DNA from: G963674955 sp963674955
GTDB lineage: Bacteria; Desulfobacterota; Desulfovibrionia; Desulfovibrionales; Desulfovibrionaceae
Assembly (NCBI GenBank): GCA_963674955.2
Contig: CAXXKR010000004.1
Span: forward strand, 1,925,861-1,989,860
Length of the DNA stretch: 64,000 nucleotides
Direction of reading: 5' to 3'
In this document: one piece after another, positions 17,009 through 25,408 of the stretch
How positions within the stretch are numbered: the first letter of the stretch is position 1
Layout of the letters: every line of letters begins with the position of its first letter
The notes under the pieces: model-generated
Told to the model about the DNA's origin: nothing
The model's database searches: none
The model's input: the letters and a program-made list of their open reading frames with translations, nothing else
Position numbers and translations under genes: made by a program

Positions 17009-17479
17009 TCAGCGCCTGAGAGTGGCTGCAAGGCGCATTGGATATTTGAAGAGTTCCAGGGCGGAGATTATGTCCAAAGCCACAATGTCCGCGTCGGCCA
17101 CGGCCAGACTCGAGGCGCACTCGCCCTGGATCACGGCCACGCCCACCCCGCACTGGCCGAGCATGTAGCGGTCATTGGCCCCGTTGCCCACGCAGGCGCA
17201 ATTCTTGGCTCCAAGTTCCTGAACAAAAAATAGTTTTGCCTTGTCCTCCGGTCCCGGACCAAGAATGTCCACGGAGCAGGGCAAGCCGGACAGGGCCTCG
17301 CGGCAGCCGCCGTGAGTGTCGGCCGTTATGACGTGAACCTGCATCTTCTGGGACAGCTCGCGAATCAGTTCCGCGACTCCGGGGATGGGCCGTCCGTCCA
17401 GGGCCAGGGTGCCGTTGAAATCCAGTACCAGGTGTTGCAACTCAAGCTTGCCGAACCCCTGAACATCAACGGACAACAT
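17009..17479 (-). CDS. HAD-family phosphatase, soluble P-type-ATPase-like
   Basis: The 156-residue protein has a HAD core: motif I LVLDFNGTLA (nucleophile Asp near residue 20), motif II VHVITADTHG, and motif III/IV around CVGNGANDRYML. This matches the small soluble HAD proteins that resemble the catalytic domain of P-type ATPases (COG4087). There is no cap domain, so the substrate may be a protein or small phosphate ester, and none is known. It lies 5 bases downstream of the amidase gene and is probably co-transcribed with it. Confidence 0.8.
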   Translation of the reverse strand: MLSVDVQGFGKLELQHLVLDFNGTLALDGRPIPGVAELIRELSQKMQVHVITADTHGGCREALSGLPCSVDILGPGPEDKAKLFFVQELGAKNCACVGNGANDRYMLGQCGVGVAVIQGECASSLAVADADIVALDIISALELFKYPMRLAATLRR

Positions 17480-17484
17480 GATTC

Positions 17485-19353
17485 CTATCCCTCCGCGAAA
17501 CGTTGTATCTTCTTCTTGTAGCTCAGCACCCCGTTGACCAGGCCCCTGGCCATATGGGTCAGGTATTCTTCGGAATTGAGGCGCTTGGCCTCGGTCTTGT
17601 TGCTCAGGTAGCCCATCTCAACCAGCACGGCGGGCATCTTGGCTCCCAAAAGCACGTAGAACGGCGCCTCGCGATGTCCGTGATCCCTGAGCTTCCACTT
17701 CTTGCTCACCTGTTCCACCGCCTTCTTCTGGATGCTCTCGGCCAGATCGGTGCTCTCGCTGACCTTGGAGTTCAGGGCCAGTTCGGTGAGAATCACCTGC
17801 AGGTCGCTGATCTGCTTGGGCGAGACGGCATTCTCCCGCGCTGCAATGCGCACCGCGTCCTTGGTGCGCGCGAGGTTCAGGGTATAGGTTTCAAGGCCGT
17901 TTATCTTCGCGATCTGATGGGCGTTGGCGTGCAGGGAAATAAATATGTCCGCTTTCTTGGCGTTGGCCATGGCCGTACGCTTTTCCAGGGCCACGAACGA
18001 ATCGTCGGTCCTGGTGTAAAGGACGTTGAAGCCCTTTTCCTTGAGCATCTTGCCGAGAATCTTGGCCATGCGGAGATTCACGTCCTTCTCCTTGATTCCG
18101 AAATATATGGCCCCCTTGTCGTTTCCGCCGTGGCCGGGATCAATCATTATGGTCTTGATGCCCAATCCAAGCTGCTCAACCAAATCTCCGGCCATCTTCT
18201 TGCTGCCCTGGGGAGGGCGATAGGGCTTGGCTGGGGTCTTCTTGGCCGCTGCAACCGGTGCGGCAGCCGTGGCCCCCTCTTCCGGGGCGTAAACGTCGAT
18301 GACCACGCGAAAGGGATTGCTCAGGTGAAAGACCTTGTGCTCCTGCATGTCCATGAGGTCGAGAACCACCCGCGTCACGCCCGGCTCGTTCTGGCTGGCG
18401 CGATAGCCGCGCAGCATGCCGTTGGCTATTGTCTCGTTGCGCTTGATGCCGGAGCCGATGGCCGTGTCGTAGACATCCACATACACGCGGTGGGGCAGCC
18501 CCTTGTCCGGAGCCGGGTCCAGAAATTTGTAGACGTACTTGACGTCCCTGTTCAGTTCAAGAACCACGCGCGTATAATCGCTGCTGCTGGTGTAGCGGAT
18601 CATCTCCAGCCTGGCGCTGCCGTCCGCCGGAGCTGGTTCGACCTTGGGCGCTGGTTCGGGAACCGGCTCTGGTGTCGGCTCCGGTGTCGGCTCTGGTGGC
18701 GGCTCCGGCTTTGAAGCGGACTTAGCCTTGGCAACCGGCTTCGGGGCGGGCTTGGGGGCCACCTTTTCCTTGGGTTTTGAGACGGGGTTCGCCTTTGGTT
18801 TCGGAGCCTCCGCCACAGCGCCGTCGTTATCGATCTTGGCCAGCAACGCCCTGGCTTCGTCGCGCATGTCCCCTTTGGGGTACTCGTTGAGAATGGCCTG
18901 CAGATTGGACTTGGCCTTGGTGGGCATGTTCAGATGCTCGATCCGGATCAGGGCCAGCCTGTAAAGGCAATCGTCGGACCAGTTGTGCTTGGGGAAACGG
19001 GTGTAGCAGCGGGCATACCATTCCGTGGCGCTCTCGAAATCGTCCTTTCTGGCGCTGCGAAGGGCAAGCTCTTCGTAAACTCTTCCCAGATAATACAACG
19101 ATTTAGGACCGAAGTCCGTATCGGAGTACTTATCGTAGACCTCGAGAAATTGCTTTTCCAGCTTCTTCCATTCATCCCGCCGCCAGGACTTGTCCTTGTC
19201 CTTGATCAAGGTATGGAAATTCCCGTGAGCCTCGGCAAAGGCGCCATATCCCGTCTCCGCCCCGACCCCGGAACTGGTTGAAAAACTCAAAATGGCGGCC
19301 AGGAACAGCACGCAGCAGATTCGGCAAATGATATTGAGCTTGCTTGTTTTCAA
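17485..19353 (-). CDS. N-acetylmuramoyl-L-alanine amidase with TPR and AMIN domains
   Basis: The 622-residue secreted enzyme cleaves septal peptidoglycan. Residues 1-32 form a signal peptide. A TPR-like region (about 45-160, YYLGRVYEELAL, YRLALIRIEHL) precedes a proline/lysine-rich linker with PEPTPEPT repeats (about 195-245). An AMIN domain (about 250-355) follows, and then an amidase_3 catalytic domain (about 395-612). The zinc ligands are visible in MIDPGHGGNDKGAIY, the later conserved Glu-containing helix, and SLHANAH. TPR before AMIN is less usual than a plain AMIN-amidase and may mediate partner binding. It is divergent from cysC. Confidence 0.92.
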   Translation of the reverse strand: MKTSKLNIICRICCVLFLAAILSFSTSSGVGAETGYGAFAEAHGNFHTLIKDKDKSWRRDEWKKLEKQFLEVYDKYSDTDFGPKSLYYLGRVYEELALRSARKDDFESATEWYARCYTRFPKHNWSDDCLYRLALIRIEHLNMPTKAKSNLQAILNEYPKGDMRDEARALLAKIDNDGAVAEAPKPKANPVSKPKEKVAPKPAPKPVAKAKSASKPEPPPEPTPEPTPEPVPEPAPKVEPAPADGSARLEMIRYTSSSDYTRVVLELNRDVKYVYKFLDPAPDKGLPHRVYVDVYDTAIGSGIKRNETIANGMLRGYRASQNEPGVTRVVLDLMDMQEHKVFHLSNPFRVVIDVYAPEEGATAAAPVAAAKKTPAKPYRPPQGSKKMAGDLVEQLGLGIKTIMIDPGHGGNDKGAIYFGIKEKDVNLRMAKILGKMLKEKGFNVLYTRTDDSFVALEKRTAMANAKKADIFISLHANAHQIAKINGLETYTLNLARTKDAVRIAARENAVSPKQISDLQVILTELALNSKVSESTDLAESIQKKAVEQVSKKWKLRDHGHREAPFYVLLGAKMPAVLVEMGYLSNKTEAKRLNSEEYLTHMARGLVNGVLSYKKKIQRFAEG

Positions 19354-19479
19354 CTGATCATGCTTCCTTGCCTGGATGTTTTATTCCAACCGGCGGCGTG
19401 AATCCCGTACTATCCCGCCCGCAGTCTCCAAAATATTCTAAAGAAAGTCCAGAAAAATTACAGGAGGGCACTGCGTCCT

Positions 19480-19508
19480 TGACTTGGACTGGCTGCTAAC
19501 CTATTTCT
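19480..19508 (+). promoter_or_regulatory. Candidate sigma70-type promoter of cysC
   Basis: TTGACT, 17 bases, then TATTTC, ending 50 bases before the cysC start. It is the best -35/-10 pair in the 204-base divergent gap between the amidase gene and cysC. Confidence 0.4.
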
Positions 19509-19557
19509 CGGCATATCTTTCAACCAAAAACATTATTGATATTAAAGCAACACCGAC

Positions 19558-20088
19558 ATGAGTTTCACAATCTGGTTCACAGGCCTTTCCGGCTCGGGCA
19601 AAACAACCCTCTCCACAAGGGTCCACGAGGAAATAACCAAACGCGGCCTGCCCGCGGAACTGCTTGACGGAGACGTGATCAGGAACAATTTCAGCCAAGG
19701 TCTGACTTTTTCCAAAAAGGACAGGGACATCAACGTCTGCCGCCTGGGGTTCATCTCCCACCTTTTGAACAAGCACAAGGTGGTCAGCGTGGTGGCCATG
19801 ATCGCGCCCTACAACGACGCACGCAACGAAAACCGCAAGCTTTTGGACCATTACGTGGAGGTGTTCATCAAATGCCCCATCGAGGTTCTCAAGAAACGCG
19901 ACCCCAAAGGGCTCTACGCACGTGCGCTGGCCGGGGAGATAAAAAACTTCACCGGCATCTCAGATCCTTACGAAGAGCCTGAAAGTCCGGAAGTGGTCAT
20001 CCGTTCGGACCGGGAGTCCATTGATGAAAGCCTGGCCAATGTCATAGGCTATCTGGAAGCAAAGGGACTGCTTTCACCTGTGAAATAA
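19558..20088 (+). CDS. cysC: Adenylylsulfate kinase
   Basis: This 176-residue APS kinase makes PAPS from adenylyl sulfate and ATP. The P-loop GLSGSGKTT lies at residues 9-17, LLDGDVIRNN is the APS-binding DGD motif, and FSKKDRDINVCRLGF and IAPYNDARNENR are the conserved family segments. The length is typical of a stand-alone kinase. In a sulfate reducer that respires APS directly, PAPS is needed only for sulfation or assimilation, so this gene implies sulfotransferase chemistry somewhere in the genome. No sulfotransferase is seen nearby. Confidence 0.93.
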   Translation: MSFTIWFTGLSGSGKTTLSTRVHEEITKRGLPAELLDGDVIRNNFSQGLTFSKKDRDINVCRLGFISHLLNKHKVVSVVAMIAPYNDARNENRKLLDHYVEVFIKCPIEVLKKRDPKGLYARALAGEIKNFTGISDPYEEPESPEVVIRSDRESIDESLANVIGYLEAKGLLSPVK

Positions 20089-20138
20089 CCTCCGGGCCTT
20101 AGGGGTTGATGGACATTTGAAAACAAGGAAGGAAAGGC

Positions 20139-21017
20139 ATGGACAAGAATAAGTTTCTGGATTCCTTTCGCGATTTCACCTTTTCCATTCCCTGGAACCT
20201 GGGGATGATCACCCTTGGCGCGGCCATCATCGCCTTTGCGGTCAAGGCCATGGCGATTCCCTCGGGCTTTCTGACCGGCGGCATGTCCGGCTTGGCCCTG
20301 CTGATCTATTATATCTTTCCGATTTTTTCGCCCGGCGTCTGGTATTTCCTGCTGAACGTCCCGGTCTTCGTCATCGGCTGGGTCTTCGTCAGCCCCAGAT
20401 TCTTCTTCTACAGCCTATACGGAATGGCGGCTGTCAGCTTTTTCGTGGAAATAATCGACTACTCCGTGCCCATCCAGGACCCCTGGCTGCTCATGTTCAC
20501 CTGCGGCACCATCATGGGCATCGGCGTGGGCATCTCCATGCGCTCCCTGGGCTCCACAGGGGGTGTGGACATCCTGGCCGTGCTCTGCCGGGAAAAATTC
20601 AACATCTCCATCGGCACCTTCGACTTCCTGTTCAACCTCTCGGTATTCTCGGCCGGATTCCTATACCTGGAACTCAGGACCATGCTCCTTTCAACGGCAA
20701 TGGCCTTCATCACCTCCTGGGTCACGGACTACTGCATCGGGCTGTTCACCGAGCGCAACATGGTCATGGTCATCTCGGACAGGCCCCAGGAAATTCTCGA
20801 CGCCGTGCTGGTCAAGCTGGACCGCGGCGCGACACTGCTCAAGGGCCAGGGCGGCTATTCCGGGCAGGACAAGGACGTGGTCATGACCATGATCAACAGC
20901 GTGCAGATCAAGAGGCTTGAGGAACTGATCTACGAAATCGACACCGAGGCCTTCACCATCATGGGTTCGGGGTTTCACGTCCTGGGCCGGGGTTTCTCCT
21001 CCAGAAAGGTCTACTGA
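20139..21017 (+). CDS. YitT family membrane protein
   Basis: The 292-residue protein has about five to six membrane helices in the N-terminal two-thirds (GAAIIAFAVKAMAIPSGFLT, YFLLNVPVFVIGWVF). A cytoplasmic C-terminal DUF2179 domain starts near NMVMVISDRPQEILDAV and ends FTIMGSGFHVLGRGF. The glycine-rich SLGSTGGVDILAVLCREK is typical of the family. The function is unknown; transport has been suggested for relatives. It is followed after 2 bases by the SAM hydrolase gene, so the two are co-transcribed. Confidence 0.87.
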   Translation: MDKNKFLDSFRDFTFSIPWNLGMITLGAAIIAFAVKAMAIPSGFLTGGMSGLALLIYYIFPIFSPGVWYFLLNVPVFVIGWVFVSPRFFFYSLYGMAAVSFFVEIIDYSVPIQDPWLLMFTCGTIMGIGVGISMRSLGSTGGVDILAVLCREKFNISIGTFDFLFNLSVFSAGFLYLELRTMLLSTAMAFITSWVTDYCIGLFTERNMVMVISDRPQEILDAVLVKLDRGATLLKGQGGYSGQDKDVVMTMINSVQIKRLEELIYEIDTEAFTIMGSGFHVLGRGFSSRKVY

Positions 21018-21019
21018 TC

Positions 21020-21862
21020 ATGGCCGGACTGCTGGACAAGCTCTTCAAGGGGCCAAGCCCGGTCAGACGGCCCATCGCCCTGCTCACGGATTTCGGACTG
21101 GATGATCCCTATGTGGGACAGATGAAAGGGGTCATGGCCCGGCTGGCATCCGAAATCCGCATCCTGGACCTGAGCCACGGCGTAGAGCCGTTCAACCTTG
21201 TGCAGGCCGGGTTCATTCTCAAGGCCAGCGCCAAGCATTTTCCAAAAAACACCGTCTTTGTCTCCGTAGTGGACCCCGGGGTGGGTACAAGTAGGCGGAT
21301 AATTCTTGTGGAAATCAACGGCCAGTCCTTTCTGGCCCCGGACAACGGACTGTTGGGACTTGTCCTGGCCCGGGTCGAACAGCTGGAAGTTTTCGACATG
21401 TCGCGGGCCGTGACGGCCCTGGACTCTGTTTCCGCCACCTTTCACGGTCGGGACGTGTTCGCCCCCCTGGCCTCCTGGCTGGCCCTCGGCGGGCCGGTTC
21501 ACGAACTGGGAACCAGGATGGAGCCGGAAGACCTTGCGCCCTCGGCCTTTCCGGAAATCATTGCCATACATTCCCTGCAAAAACATGAGGAAACAAGAGT
21601 GACGGTCCTGCACGCGGACCGCTTCGGCAACTGCGTGCTGGGTCTCGAGTCGGGACCTTCTCCCCTTCCCGACTTTCGCGCCCTAAGGGCAAACGGCAAA
21701 CCGGCAAAAATCGTCACGACCTACGGGGAACTTGCTCCGGGAGAGCTCGGACTGCTGGCCGGAAGCCAGGACTACATGGAGCTTGCCGTGAACCAGGGCT
21801 CCGCCGCCCTGGAGCTTGGCCTTTCTCCCGGAGACGAAGCAATCCTCTCTCCGGAGGGCTGA
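21020..21862 (+). CDS. SAM hydroxide adenosyltransferase (DUF62 family)
   Basis: The 280-residue protein has the family signatures LLTDFGLDDPYVGQMKGV near the N-terminus, the VVDPGVGTSRR loop and FLAPDNGLLGLV, with a C-terminal DRFGNCVL segment. Enzymes of this family split S-adenosylmethionine into adenosine and methionine using an activated water. The fluorinase/chlorinase relatives use halide, but the halogenase-specific loop is not evident here. The stop overlaps the cobS start by one base. Control of SAM levels in the neighbourhood of cobalamin synthesis is a possible link, but is inference. Confidence 0.87.
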   Translation: MAGLLDKLFKGPSPVRRPIALLTDFGLDDPYVGQMKGVMARLASEIRILDLSHGVEPFNLVQAGFILKASAKHFPKNTVFVSVVDPGVGTSRRIILVEINGQSFLAPDNGLLGLVLARVEQLEVFDMSRAVTALDSVSATFHGRDVFAPLASWLALGGPVHELGTRMEPEDLAPSAFPEIIAIHSLQKHEETRVTVLHADRFGNCVLGLESGPSPLPDFRALRANGKPAKIVTTYGELAPGELGLLAGSQDYMELAVNQGSAALELGLSPGDEAILSPEG

Positions 21863-22614
21863 TGTCGATATTTCGCCGCCTGCTCACAGCCCTCGGTTTC
21901 CTCACCAGACTGGTCCCGGCCCGGCTCACGGACGGGGAAGACATCAGGCAAGCCCTGCCCTACCTGCCTGCCGCAGGCCTGGTTCTCGGCCTTGCCGTTG
22001 TCCTGCCCTTTGCCCTGGGCCTGTTCAGAGGCCAGCCCTGGATTCAGGCCTGGCTTGCGGTCTGCCTGAGCGCCTTTCTGACCAGGGGACTGCACCTGGA
22101 CGGCCTTGGCGACATCCTGGACGCCTCGGGACAGCATACGGAGCCGGAAAAATTCTGGGCCATAGTCAAGGACAGCCGTTGCGGCTCATTCGGCGTGACG
22201 GGCATGGTCCTGGCGCTTGCCGGACAGGTGATCCTGTTCCAGGCGATTTTTTCCAGCGCCCAAACCAAGCCCGCGCTCCTCGGCGTGCTGGTCTGGGTCT
22301 TCGTGCTGGGCCGGTTCGGGGCCGTGGTCCTGGCCTACGCGGCCAAGCCTCTTGCGCGTCCGGGCCTCGGCCAATTGTTCATGGAGGGCGCAACCACCGT
22401 CGGAACCCTTGGGGCCTTGGCCTTTTGCGGGCTGAGCGGAATGTTTCTCGTCCCCCTGAAAACCCATTTCGCGTCCCTGGTCCTGCTGGGACTGGTTCTT
22501 GCCCCCCTCTACTTTCTGGCCCGCAGGGTCCGGGGCGTCAACGGCGACTTTCTGGGCGCGGCCGTCGTCCTTGGCGAATGCGCGGCCTGCCTTGGTTTCG
22601 CCCTGACCGCCTGA
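21862..22614 (+). CDS. cobS: Adenosylcobinamide-GDP ribazoletransferase
   Basis: The 250-residue integral membrane enzyme joins adenosylcobinamide-GDP to alpha-ribazole, the last step of cobalamin assembly. The signature RGLHLDGLGDILDASG (about residues 73-88) contains the catalytic acidic cluster. The segment DSRCGSFGVTGM and several hydrophobic helices match the family. It is coupled to the preceding SAM hydrolase through a TGATG overlap. No cobalamin riboswitch is visible upstream in this short operon. Confidence 0.92.
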   Translation: MSIFRRLLTALGFLTRLVPARLTDGEDIRQALPYLPAAGLVLGLAVVLPFALGLFRGQPWIQAWLAVCLSAFLTRGLHLDGLGDILDASGQHTEPEKFWAIVKDSRCGSFGVTGMVLALAGQVILFQAIFSSAQTKPALLGVLVWVFVLGRFGAVVLAYAAKPLARPGLGQLFMEGATTVGTLGALAFCGLSGMFLVPLKTHFASLVLLGLVLAPLYFLARRVRGVNGDFLGAAVVLGECAACLGFALTA

Positions 22615-22675
22615 CCCCTTTTCAAGTCAGCCCTCCGGGTGTTATTTACCGAGACAACGAAACCGGAGGTTCGAC

Positions 22676-23644
22676 ATGCCCTACCTGACCATAATCCTTT
22701 CAGTGCTGCTGCTTCTGGGCGGTTGCGCCCCCAAGGTCAAGCTCTTCTCCGACGCGTCGGACCCCTTGAAGGAGTTCGTGCTTCAGGGACAGGGACAGGA
22801 CAAGGTGCTGCTCCTGACCCTGCGGGGAATAATCACGGACCAGCCCAAGGAGGGCTGGCTCGGCTCAAAGCCCAGCCCGGTGCAGGAACTGGTCAGCCAG
22901 CTCCGGCTGGCGGAAAAGGATGAAGCCGTGAAGGCCGTGGTGCTCAAGATCGACTCCCCGGGAGGCAGCACAACGGCCAGCGACATAATCTATCACGAAC
23001 TTTCCGCGTTCATGGAACGCACCAGGGCCAAGGTGGTCACGGTGATGATGGACGTTGCCGCTTCCGGCGGCTATTACGCGGCCCTGCCCTCGGACAGGAT
23101 CATGGCCCACCCCACGACCATCACCGGCTCGGTGGGCGTGGTCCTTTTGCGCCCCCAGGTCCACGGACTGATGGAAAAGATCGGCGTGCAGGTGGATGTC
23201 TCGAAATCCGGCGAAAACAAGGACATGGGCTCACCGTTCAGAGAGCCCACCAAACAGGAGAACGAGCTGCTCCAGGGAATAGTCTTTGACCTGGCCGACA
23301 GGTTCGTCGCCCTGGTGCAGGAAAACCGCAACCTGGACCCGGAGGCCCTGGAAACGGTCAGGACCGCAAGGATCTTTACCGCCAAGCAGGCCAAGGACCT
23401 GGGCCTCATCGACGCCATCGGCTATCTGGACGATGGATTGACCCTGGCCAGGGAGCTGGCCGAAATCAGCGAGGATTCGCGGGTGGTCGTATACAGGCGC
23501 ACGGAATATCCCGACGACAACCAGTACAACACCAGCGCGGAAGCGCAGACCCGCGACCCCGCGCTCATCGACCTCGGAACACGAGGGCTGCTGCCGCCAA
23601 TGGCCGGTTTCTACTACCTCTGGACGCCGGGGCTGGCCGATTAG
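22676..23644 (+). CDS. S49 family signal peptide peptidase, lipoprotein form (SppA-like)
   Basis: The 322-residue protein begins with a lipoprotein signal and lipobox LLLGGC, so it is anchored by lipid and faces the periplasm. The peptidase core shows KIDSPGGSTTASD and the nucleophile segment MDVAASGGYYAALPSDRI, followed by TITGSVGV, all typical of SppA. Such enzymes form ring oligomers that digest cleaved signal peptides. A strong GGAGG precedes the ATG. A lipid anchor in place of a membrane helix is the only departure from the usual form. It is convergent with the next gene. Confidence 0.87.
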   Translation: MPYLTIILSVLLLLGGCAPKVKLFSDASDPLKEFVLQGQGQDKVLLLTLRGIITDQPKEGWLGSKPSPVQELVSQLRLAEKDEAVKAVVLKIDSPGGSTTASDIIYHELSAFMERTRAKVVTVMMDVAASGGYYAALPSDRIMAHPTTITGSVGVVLLRPQVHGLMEKIGVQVDVSKSGENKDMGSPFREPTKQENELLQGIVFDLADRFVALVQENRNLDPEALETVRTARIFTAKQAKDLGLIDAIGYLDDGLTLARELAEISEDSRVVVYRRTEYPDDNQYNTSAEAQTRDPALIDLGTRGLLPPMAGFYYLWTPGLAD

Positions 23645-23650
23645 CGCGGA

Positions 23651-24310
23651 TCAGTCCCCGTTGCCCTTGCGGAATCCGCCCCGGAAAAAGGACTCCAGGC
23701 TGAACCGCTTCTTGTCGTCGTCAAGATAACCCTGAAAGGCCTTTTCCGGGTCCTTCAGGTCCTTGTAGAACTTGGCCGGTATTTCCAACTCGCCGAACTG
23801 CTGCCGCTTGCGGCTGGGGCAGTCCAGCACCTGCCAGATCATGGACAGCCGCTCGGTTCCCGCCACCCTTTTTCTGAACTTCACGAAAGGAAACTTGCGC
23901 ACCAGGCTCACCGCCAGCTGCACATAGGTAAGCTCTATGCAGTTGATGAGCACGATGCCCCCGATTATGGCGCTGAACCAGATATGCTTGTGCGGCGCGT
24001 CGGGCTGGAAGATGGGCGACGCCGGATCGATGTAGTCCATGGAATAGAACTGAAAGACCAAGAAAGCTCCGATGAGGGTGATGATCATGATGACCAGAAA
24101 GGCCTTGCCCTGGCGGAAGATTCGCTCCTTGGCCTCAAGCCTGGAGCAGATGCTGCTGTACTCGCCCTTGGACGGAAGCTTGCCGTAGGCGATGATCTGA
24201 ATCCAGAGGTTGTAAACGGCCTCGCGCTCGCGAAAATACTCTCCGAAAAAGAAATTGAAAATGCTGGTCAGGGCCGCCGTGGTGATCAGAAATGGCGAGG
24301 GGTTGTACAT
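23651..24310 (-). CDS. Membrane protein of unknown function, 219 residues
   Basis: An N-terminal hydrophobic stretch (FLITTAALTSIFNFFFGEYF) and two clear membrane helices (LVIMIITLIGAFLVFQF; IWFSAIIGGIVLINCIEL) flank a short loop. The C-terminal third is basic and soluble (FRKRVAGTERLSM, PSRKRQQFGEL). I do not recognise a family. It lies 18 bases downstream of the GT4 gene and so may belong to the same transcript as the two glycosyltransferases. Confidence 0.75.
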   Translation of the reverse strand: MYNPSPFLITTAALTSIFNFFFGEYFREREAVYNLWIQIIAYGKLPSKGEYSSICSRLEAKERIFRQGKAFLVIMIITLIGAFLVFQFYSMDYIDPASPIFQPDAPHKHIWFSAIIGGIVLINCIELTYVQLAVSLVRKFPFVKFRKRVAGTERLSMIWQVLDCPSRKRQQFGELEIPAKFYKDLKDPEKAFQGYLDDDKKRFSLESFFRGGFRKGNGD

Positions 24311-24328
24311 GAACGCTTTTCCTTGCGG

Positions 24329-25408
24329 TTACATTGTTTCGTATATCTTGACGTAATCGTTTACCATTCTTTCGGCAGAGAATCGCCCGGCCCCAAAGTC
24401 GCGGGCGTTGAGGCCCAGTTCGCGGGCCAGGGTCCGGTTTCCAAGCAAATCCACGGAACCTTGCACAAAGACCTGAAAATCATCGGGCGGGACCAGCACT
24501 CCGGTTCTGCCGTGGACTATCTGTTCAGGTATCCCGCCGACCGAATAGGAAACGCAGGCCAGACCGGCGGCCATTGCTTCCAGAATCACCAGGGGATGGT
24601 TGTCCGCCCTGGTCGGATAGAGCAGCGCGTCCGCCGCCGACATGAGCAGTTCAAGCCTGTCCCGGTCCACATAGGGCCAGGTCAAGAGGTCGCCCTCGCG
24701 TCCGGCCTTGTCACCGCCCACCGCGAAACCCAGCGCCGAAGGAACCCGACTCTTGATCTCCCGCCAATAGTCGGGCCACTTGTCCCCGGACTTGTACCCG
24801 GCCACTGCCCCGCCGTGGGCGGCGAACAGGGCTATTGCCGCTTCGGGTGCGACGCCCAGTTGCTTCCGCGCCTGGCGCTTGGACATGGCTGGCCTGTTCC
24901 AGGGAACGCCGTTGGGTATGACCTTCGGCTTTTGCCCCAAAGCCTCCCCGGCCAAACCTGCCAGCCAGCCCGAAGGCGCGGCCAGACGGGGCGACAGGGA
25001 CTTAAGCAGTTCTATCTTGAGCTTTCGTTTTCCATAAGAGCCGGAAAAACCTCTGGGGCAGGGTTCGGCACAATCCAGCTCGAAACCTGGACAGTCCAGG
25101 GGATAGGGGCAACCGCCGGTAATGAGCTCCGCGTCGTGCAGGGTCAGGACAAGGGGCGTTCCGGCTGGAATGGACTTGAGCAGGGCGGGCCAGTCTCCGC
25201 TTGAATGAAGGTGCAAAATCTCGCCCGGTTCCAGGTCTTGGCCCACGAGTTGCGGAGAAATGGAACATGAGTCCCTGGCCTCCGCGAATTCAAAGGATTC
25301 CGTGGAGTCGTGCCCCAAATTCTCAAGCCCCGCCCCGATGAGCTGGGCCACGCGCACGGCGCCGCCGCGAATCTGCAACCCGGTATGCTGGCGCACTTTC
25401 AGGCTCAT
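24329..25408 (-). CDS. Family 4 glycosyltransferase
   Basis: The start at 25408 (MSLKVRQHTG) overlaps the upstream stop in an ATGA arrangement and gives 359 residues. The N-terminal domain has GAVRVAQLIGAGLENLGHDS. A cysteine-containing insert (ELITGGCPYPLDCPGFELDC) suits the family that includes CapM/WcaI-type enzymes. The donor domain shows ADALLYPTRADNHPLVILEAMA, the E-x7-E motif. It is coupled to a second, longer GT4, so the two probably act in sequence on one glycan. The acceptor is unknown. Confidence 0.86.
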   Translation of the reverse strand: MSLKVRQHTGLQIRGGAVRVAQLIGAGLENLGHDSTESFEFAEARDSCSISPQLVGQDLEPGEILHLHSSGDWPALLKSIPAGTPLVLTLHDAELITGGCPYPLDCPGFELDCAEPCPRGFSGSYGKRKLKIELLKSLSPRLAAPSGWLAGLAGEALGQKPKVIPNGVPWNRPAMSKRQARKQLGVAPEAAIALFAAHGGAVAGYKSGDKWPDYWREIKSRVPSALGFAVGGDKAGREGDLLTWPYVDRDRLELLMSAADALLYPTRADNHPLVILEAMAAGLACVSYSVGGIPEQIVHGRTGVLVPPDDFQVFVQGSVDLLGNRTLARELGLNARDFGAGRFSAERMVNDYVKIYETM

